From Sambucus nigra (taxonomy: Eukaryota; Streptophyta; Magnoliopsida; Dipsacales; Adoxaceae), in contig OX422222.1 of assembly GCA_949130495.1 (NCBI GenBank), positions 105,017,709 through 105,081,708 of the forward strand: DNA of 64,000 nucleotides, read 5' to 3'. Numbering within the stretch: position 1 is the stretch's first letter; the number at the start of each line of letters is the position of its first letter. Below, piece after piece: positions 59,839 through 64,000 of this stretch. The position numbers and the translations under genes are program-made. Under the pieces are notes generated by a model. It was given only the letters and a program-made list of their open reading frames with translations, was not told the origin of the DNA and did no database searches.

Positions 59839-60930
59839 CTTCTTCTTCTTCTTCTTCTTCTAAAGTCTCAATTTTTTAGGTTCTGGGTCGGATACCTACT
59901 GAAATAGGGTATGGCCCACTCCAATTGGCCTCAAGTTTTTTATTCTTATGGATGAACTTTTTTAGCACATAATCTCCTTCCTTTAGGTTTGTCGGCTTCA
60001 TCCTTTTGTTATAAAAATTGGCAGTTCGTTGCTGGTAAGCTGTGTTTCTCAAAGTAGCATCTTCACGTACTTCTTCCAACATGTCCAAATCTAGTCTTCA
60101 CATTAAATCACTTACAGGAGAGTTTAAATTAAACACTCTATGGGATGGAAGACCCAATTCAACAGGCATCACTGTCTCAGTCCCAAATGCCAGCATATAG
60201 GGAGATTCTCCAATAATAGTCCTTGGAGTTGTTTGGTATGCCCACAGAACAGAGTACAACTCATTTATCCAGTTTCCTTTGGTGTCATCAAGTCTTCTTT
60301 TCAACCCATTGACCAAAGTTCTATTTGTAACTTCAGTTTTTCCATTTCTTTGAGGATGACCTGGAGCAGAGTCTAACTTTTAGATATTGGACTGAGCACA
60401 GTAGCGAGTAAATTCTTCAGTGTCAAACTGTCTGCTATGGTCGTTGATAAAGGCATAGGGCAACCCATATCTGCAAATGATATTCTTCCAAATGAATTGC
60501 TAGACCTTATCATACGGTATGTCTATCAAGGGTTCTACTATAACCCATTTTGTAAAGTAATCCACAGTAACAACAAAGTACTTAAATCTTCCTCGGGTGG
60601 TCGGTAGTTGCCTGACTAAGTCTATACCCCACATTTTAAATGGACAAGGTGAATTGATTAGGGTTAGGACAGCCTGTGGAGTCTTGCGAATGCTAGAATA
60701 CCGTTGGCACTTATCACACTTTCTAGCAAAGGATGCACAATCTGCTCGCATAGTTGGCCAATAGTATCCCTGTGTACTAATCCGGTGCAGTAGTGTCCTT
60801 CCTACTACGTGAGCTCCATAAGATCCTTCATGCATCTCCTGGATCAGGTTTGAAACCTCTAATGGATGAACACATCGTTGCAAGTTAACTGTCAATACTC
60901 TCATGTATAACACTAATTTATCTAGCACAT
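59762..60930 (-). pseudogene. Integrase of the right Tat element, with a 17-residue poly-Glu run
   Basis: The zinc part HEGSYGAHVVGRTLLHRIST to CDKCQRYSSI, core IDLVRQLPTTRGRFKYFVVT, the Asp of NDHSRQF, and TEVTNRTLVNGLKRRLDD with the Glu are visible. A TGA lies near 60099 (after SDLM) and a TAA at 59878. The C-terminal tail reads KIETL, 17 consecutive GAA codons (59860-59810), then VKNPWYTENIRKYY and a stop at 59762. It aligns with the left element's ETLEGEEFKNAWNAEHLRNY. Confidence 0.82.
59810..59860 (-). repeat. (GAA)17 on the minus strand
   Basis: An in-frame trinucleotide run coding Glu inside the integrase tail. The left element has only Glu-Gly-Glu-Glu at this place. Confidence 0.95.
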
Positions 60931-62050
60931 ATCTGGAAGCTTTCTATGTTAACTTTTTTTCCTAGATATTGTCTGCTAGCATAGTTCCTTTTTCAATATA
61001 AGCTCTATTGGGATCCATCAAAGATGGTCCCATGTCTACTATAATAAAACTTATCACCAATTCTTCGTTTATACTCCTATTTGCTAGAAGCTCGATAGTA
61101 ATAGTTCATCAGATCTCAATTCTGGTTACCGAAGCCAACCGAGAAAGGGCATGTGCTCGGGCATTATCCAGTTATAGAATTCTTCTCATTCAAACTGCTG
61201 GAAATGTTATTATTACTTTCCACGCTATTGACAAATACCTGGTCATTAATTCTCCTTTATCTCCATATAAGCTCAATAGTTGATTTACCACTAGCTGAGA
61301 ATCACCCTGCGCCATAACTTGCTCAGCATTCAGTGATTGGGCTAAACTAAAGCCCAAAATGAGAGCTTCATATTCTGCTTCATTATTTGAGGCCTAGAAT
61401 TTGAATGACAAATCATATTTAATATATTTTCCGTCTGTGTGTTAAGTACTATACCTGCTCCTCTGTCGATTGCATAAGATGACCCATCAATGTATAGGTT
61501 TCATATTAGGAGATTGATGTCAAATGCTTAGCCTGTCAAGCTCCCATAATGGAATGTTTTTATCCTTGCTTCTTCTTATTTTTTGGTCATCTCCTGTGCT
61601 CTAGAAGAGGAATCCTGTAGGTCGGCAGCAATTTCTTCTGTTTTTCTCTCTAATGAAGGTTGCTCGGGAGATTGATCACCAACAACCCCTTTCAAACCAT
61701 GTTCTCCTGATTCTTGATCTGCATGCTTATCTTGTTGCTCGGGAACCTCGAGGTAATTTAATTCTGTAATAAAATTTTCTACAGCTTGGCCTTTTAAAGA
61801 AGACCTTGGTTCGTAGATAATATCATACTCCCCCAATTCAACTTCCCAGTACATTAATCTGCCAGACTTCTCTGATTTGTGCAAGGCTTGCCTTAAAGGC
61901 ATATCAGTGTACACCACAATAGTATGGGCTTGAAAATAGGGCTTCATTCGTCTTGACACCTCAATCAGTGCCAATGCCAACTTCTCCAAGCGTGGGTATC
62001 CGATTTCTGCTCCTCGAAAAGCTTTACTGGTGTAGTAAACTGGTTTTTAA
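60931..62050 (-). pseudogene. RNase H and archaeal-type RNase H, right Tat element
   Basis: The first RNase H is clear at 61989-61576: [60 protein letters not shown]. This copy has Gln and Trp exactly where the left element has stop codons. The second RNase H at about 61500-61250 is degraded, with traces such as NEAEYEALILGFSLAQS and MAQGDSQLVVNQLL on the minus strand. Confidence 0.75.
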
Positions 62051-62990
62051 ACTCCATTCTCTACTCAGATTAAGGCATAATTTACAGCTAATTTGGAAAC
62101 AACTAAGTATAAATACAATCTTTCTCCTAAAATTGGTCGGGAAAGCAATGGGGGTGACCCCAAGTACTCTTTCAACTTTTGCACTATTCATTCCATTCAA
62201 AACTCTTTCTAAGAAATTTGAAGAATGGTGGGCACCTATCTAGAGCTTGGGACATAATCTTATTTAGTGATGCTACTCTTCTAGTTAACCTTTGTATCTC
62301 CTTCTTACATGTGGGAGACTGCATTTCAATTAATTCCTTGATATTTTTTGGGGTTTCCTCAATTTCCTTCTGATTTACTATGTACCCGAGGAAAATTCCT
62401 CCCTATACTCCAAACACGAATTTGGTCCGGCTTAATCTCATCTGGTGCTTCTCTAGTTGGTCAAAAGTTTGGTTGAGGTCGGCGATATGATTGGATGCTT
62501 TTTTTTATTTTTGTGAACATATCATCCATAAAAATTTCCATGCTTTTGCCTATTTGCTCCTCAAAGACTTTATTCACCAATCTCTGATAAGTGGCACGTG
62601 CATTTTTTAAACGAAAGGTCATAACATTATAACAGTAAGTTCCTTATGGGGTAATGAAAGAAGTGCTCTTCTTGTGTAGAGTCTTCATTTTGATCTGGTT
62701 ATAACCAAAATAGGCATCCATAAAACTTATTAGTTCATGTCCCGATGTAGCATCCAAAAGCTGATCAATTCGTGGAAAAGGAAAATGATCCTTTAGGCAT
62801 GCTTTGTTCAAATTTGTGAAGTCTACACACATTTTCCACTTATTCTTCTTCTTCTTGACCATAACTACATTGACCAACCAATCTCGATACTTAACTTCAT
62901 TAATAAAATCTATTTTTTTTAAAGATTTTTAACTTCTTCTTGTATTGCTTGGTTCTTCTCGGGGCTGAACACTCTTCACCTCTACTTTAC
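62051..62990 (-). pseudogene. Reverse transcriptase, right Tat element
   Basis: [37 protein letters not shown] and, in another frame, EIFMDDMFTK (about 62540-62510) mark the RT. It is broken by several shifts, and the fragment at 62644-62877 is the longest open piece. The catalytic Asp residues remain visible. Confidence 0.78.
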
Positions 62991-63355
62991 AGGCTTAGCC
63001 TCTTCTTATTAACATTGAGTTCATGGAAAAGAAAGTTAGGATCAATCTTTGGCATATCTTTGTGACTCCATGAGAACACATGTTTTCTTTGTCTAAGTAA
63101 ATTTACTAGTTTCTGTATAAGAAAAGGATCCATTATTGTTCCTATTTGAGTGGTGCATTATGGCTTGTCATCCTCTAACACATTGTTTTCTATTGCCTCA
63201 ACTATCTGTCCCTTAACAAATTTTGTTTCCTCCATTGGATCTAAGGTTTCAACCTAAGATTCTTCATCAGGTTCATAGGTGTCTACTTAGTAAGTGGTGG
63301 TTTTACTCTTTATTTCTTCCAAGTTTTGTTGTTCGACAAATGAGTAATAGCATTC
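62991..63355 (-). other. Protease-RT linker, right Tat element
   Basis: It corresponds to the linker between protease and RT in the left element (KDMPKIDPNFLFHELN-like sequence near 63060-63010 on the minus strand). It has stops and no domain. Confidence 0.55.
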
Positions 63356-63892
63356 TCAAGATACTTTTTGGTCACCCTTTACAATGCCTACTCCAAAGTT
63401 GGTCAGGAATTTCAGGGATTGGTGGACTGTAGATGGCACGACTTCAAACTTCTTCAACCTTACTCTTCCCATAATCATGTTATTGGCCGAATGAACATTT
63501 TTATCCATTACAATGAAACGTATCTTCTCTGTTGGGCTGGCTGGCCATGTTTCGATCAATACCTCCACCTTAATTGTTCCTAAAGGGTATACTTTCTCAC
63601 TAGAAAAACCTATTAAAGGTATGTGGTAGGGATCCAATTGGATGAGCTTAAAATCCAGACTTTCAAAGTAAGGATTGAACATAATATATGTCAAGATACA
63701 ATTATCAACTAGTACTCTAGAAATAATGATATCATGCTTTCTGAAATTGATTATGAGAGGATCATGATGGGGGTATAGTACGTCTGAGAGGTCATTTTTA
63801 GAGAAGCGAATCACAAGCTTGTCTTTGTTGACCTTACTCAGTTGATCTTCTTCAGCTAGATTAATCCTCTGAGTGTACATGAATTGCCTCAC
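63356..63892 (-). pseudogene. Protease, right Tat element, active-site changed
   Basis: Open for 178 codons: INLAEEDQLSKVNKDKLVIR, VLYPHHDPLIINF, then ISRVLVDNCILTYIMF and PLIGFSSEKVYPLG. The tail STVHQSLKFLTNFGVGIVKG matches the left element almost exactly. The catalytic Asp is kept, but the motif D-N-G-S-S reads D-N-C-I-L, so the enzyme is probably dead. Confidence 0.82.
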
Positions 63893-64000
63893 GATATACC
63901 TCGTGGGGACAGTATGTGTGAGAGCGAATTTGATATACTCGATGTACGTGAACGAGTTACATTTAATATACCTCCCGTTATGACTTCGATCAAGCGGTAC
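63893..64000. other. Right edge, not recognisably gag
   Basis: The sequence upstream of the protease in element orientation does not read like the gag-protease linker of the left element. It contains ATATACCTCGT and ATATACCTCCC motifs. It may be a junction with another insertion or fast-evolving linker. Confidence 0.35.

Larger units (their letters stand above)
54775..64000 (-). mobile_element. Second Tat-lineage element, opposite orientation, cut by the window end
   Basis: Its 3' LTR is at 54775-55265, with antisense genes on the plus strand and pol on the minus strand up to the protease at 63892. It shares the internal plan and termini (TGTTGATACC and GCATCAACA) with the left element but is well diverged in sequence. 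The gag, primer site and 5' LTR lie outside the window or are lost, so no target duplication can be checked. The five bases before the LTR are GTTTG. Confidence 0.88.

Overview
The window looks like repeat-rich nuclear DNA of a flowering plant. It is AT-rich and has no bacterial-style operons. It carries intron-bearing gene debris related to plant proteins (a PAO4-type polyamine oxidase, MCM5, a lung-seven-transmembrane receptor) and plant LTR retrotransposon lineages (Tekay-like chromovirus, Tat-lineage Ty3/Gypsy, Ty1/Copia). I cannot name the species. No intact host gene, tRNA, rRNA or CRISPR array is visible.

Layout. About 1-19.5 kb is old intergenic sequence. It holds a small non-LTR retroposon with a 16-bp target duplication, a foldback element, broken exons of PAO4-like (+) and MCM5-like (-) genes, and an unidentified set of exon-like segments at 12.9-14.7 kb. 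About 19.6-38.96 kb is a 5'-truncated, heavily mutated Tekay-like chromovirus. Its 3' LTR is split by a complete 12.3-kb Tat-lineage element (25155-37503, target duplication CCTAT). At 38.96-46.7 kb there is intergenic DNA with a CACTA-like terminus, a 3.2-kb solo LTR of the same chromovirus family (41127-44327) and long microsatellites. A young Ty1/Copia element with a nearly open gag-pol lies at 46739-53963 (target duplication AGTTA). It is followed by a broken exon of a lung-seven-transmembrane gene. From 54775 to the right edge there is a second, diverged Tat-lineage element in the opposite orientation, cut by the window end.

How the parts work together. Both Tat-lineage elements share an unusual plan. 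Gag-pol runs in one direction. Two further genes run towards it from the other end: an intron-containing gene with a gypsy-type (Pfam Transposase_28-like) N-terminal domain plus a coiled coil, and a second gene with a coiled coil and a conserved C-terminal domain. The antisense genes have their own TATA-like boxes just inside the 3' LTR. In the left element the zone where the two transcription units meet is filled with about 26 tandem hairpin units of the form CCAAC-loop-GTTGG. Most loops fit the very stable UNCG tetraloop class when read on the gag-pol strand. The right element lacks this array.

Relative ages read from the sequence: the chromovirus is oldest, with many frameshifts and lost catalytic residues. 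The left Tat element is intermediate, with LTRs differing at roughly 4% of positions by eye. The Copia element is youngest, with LTRs differing at roughly 1-1.5% by eye.
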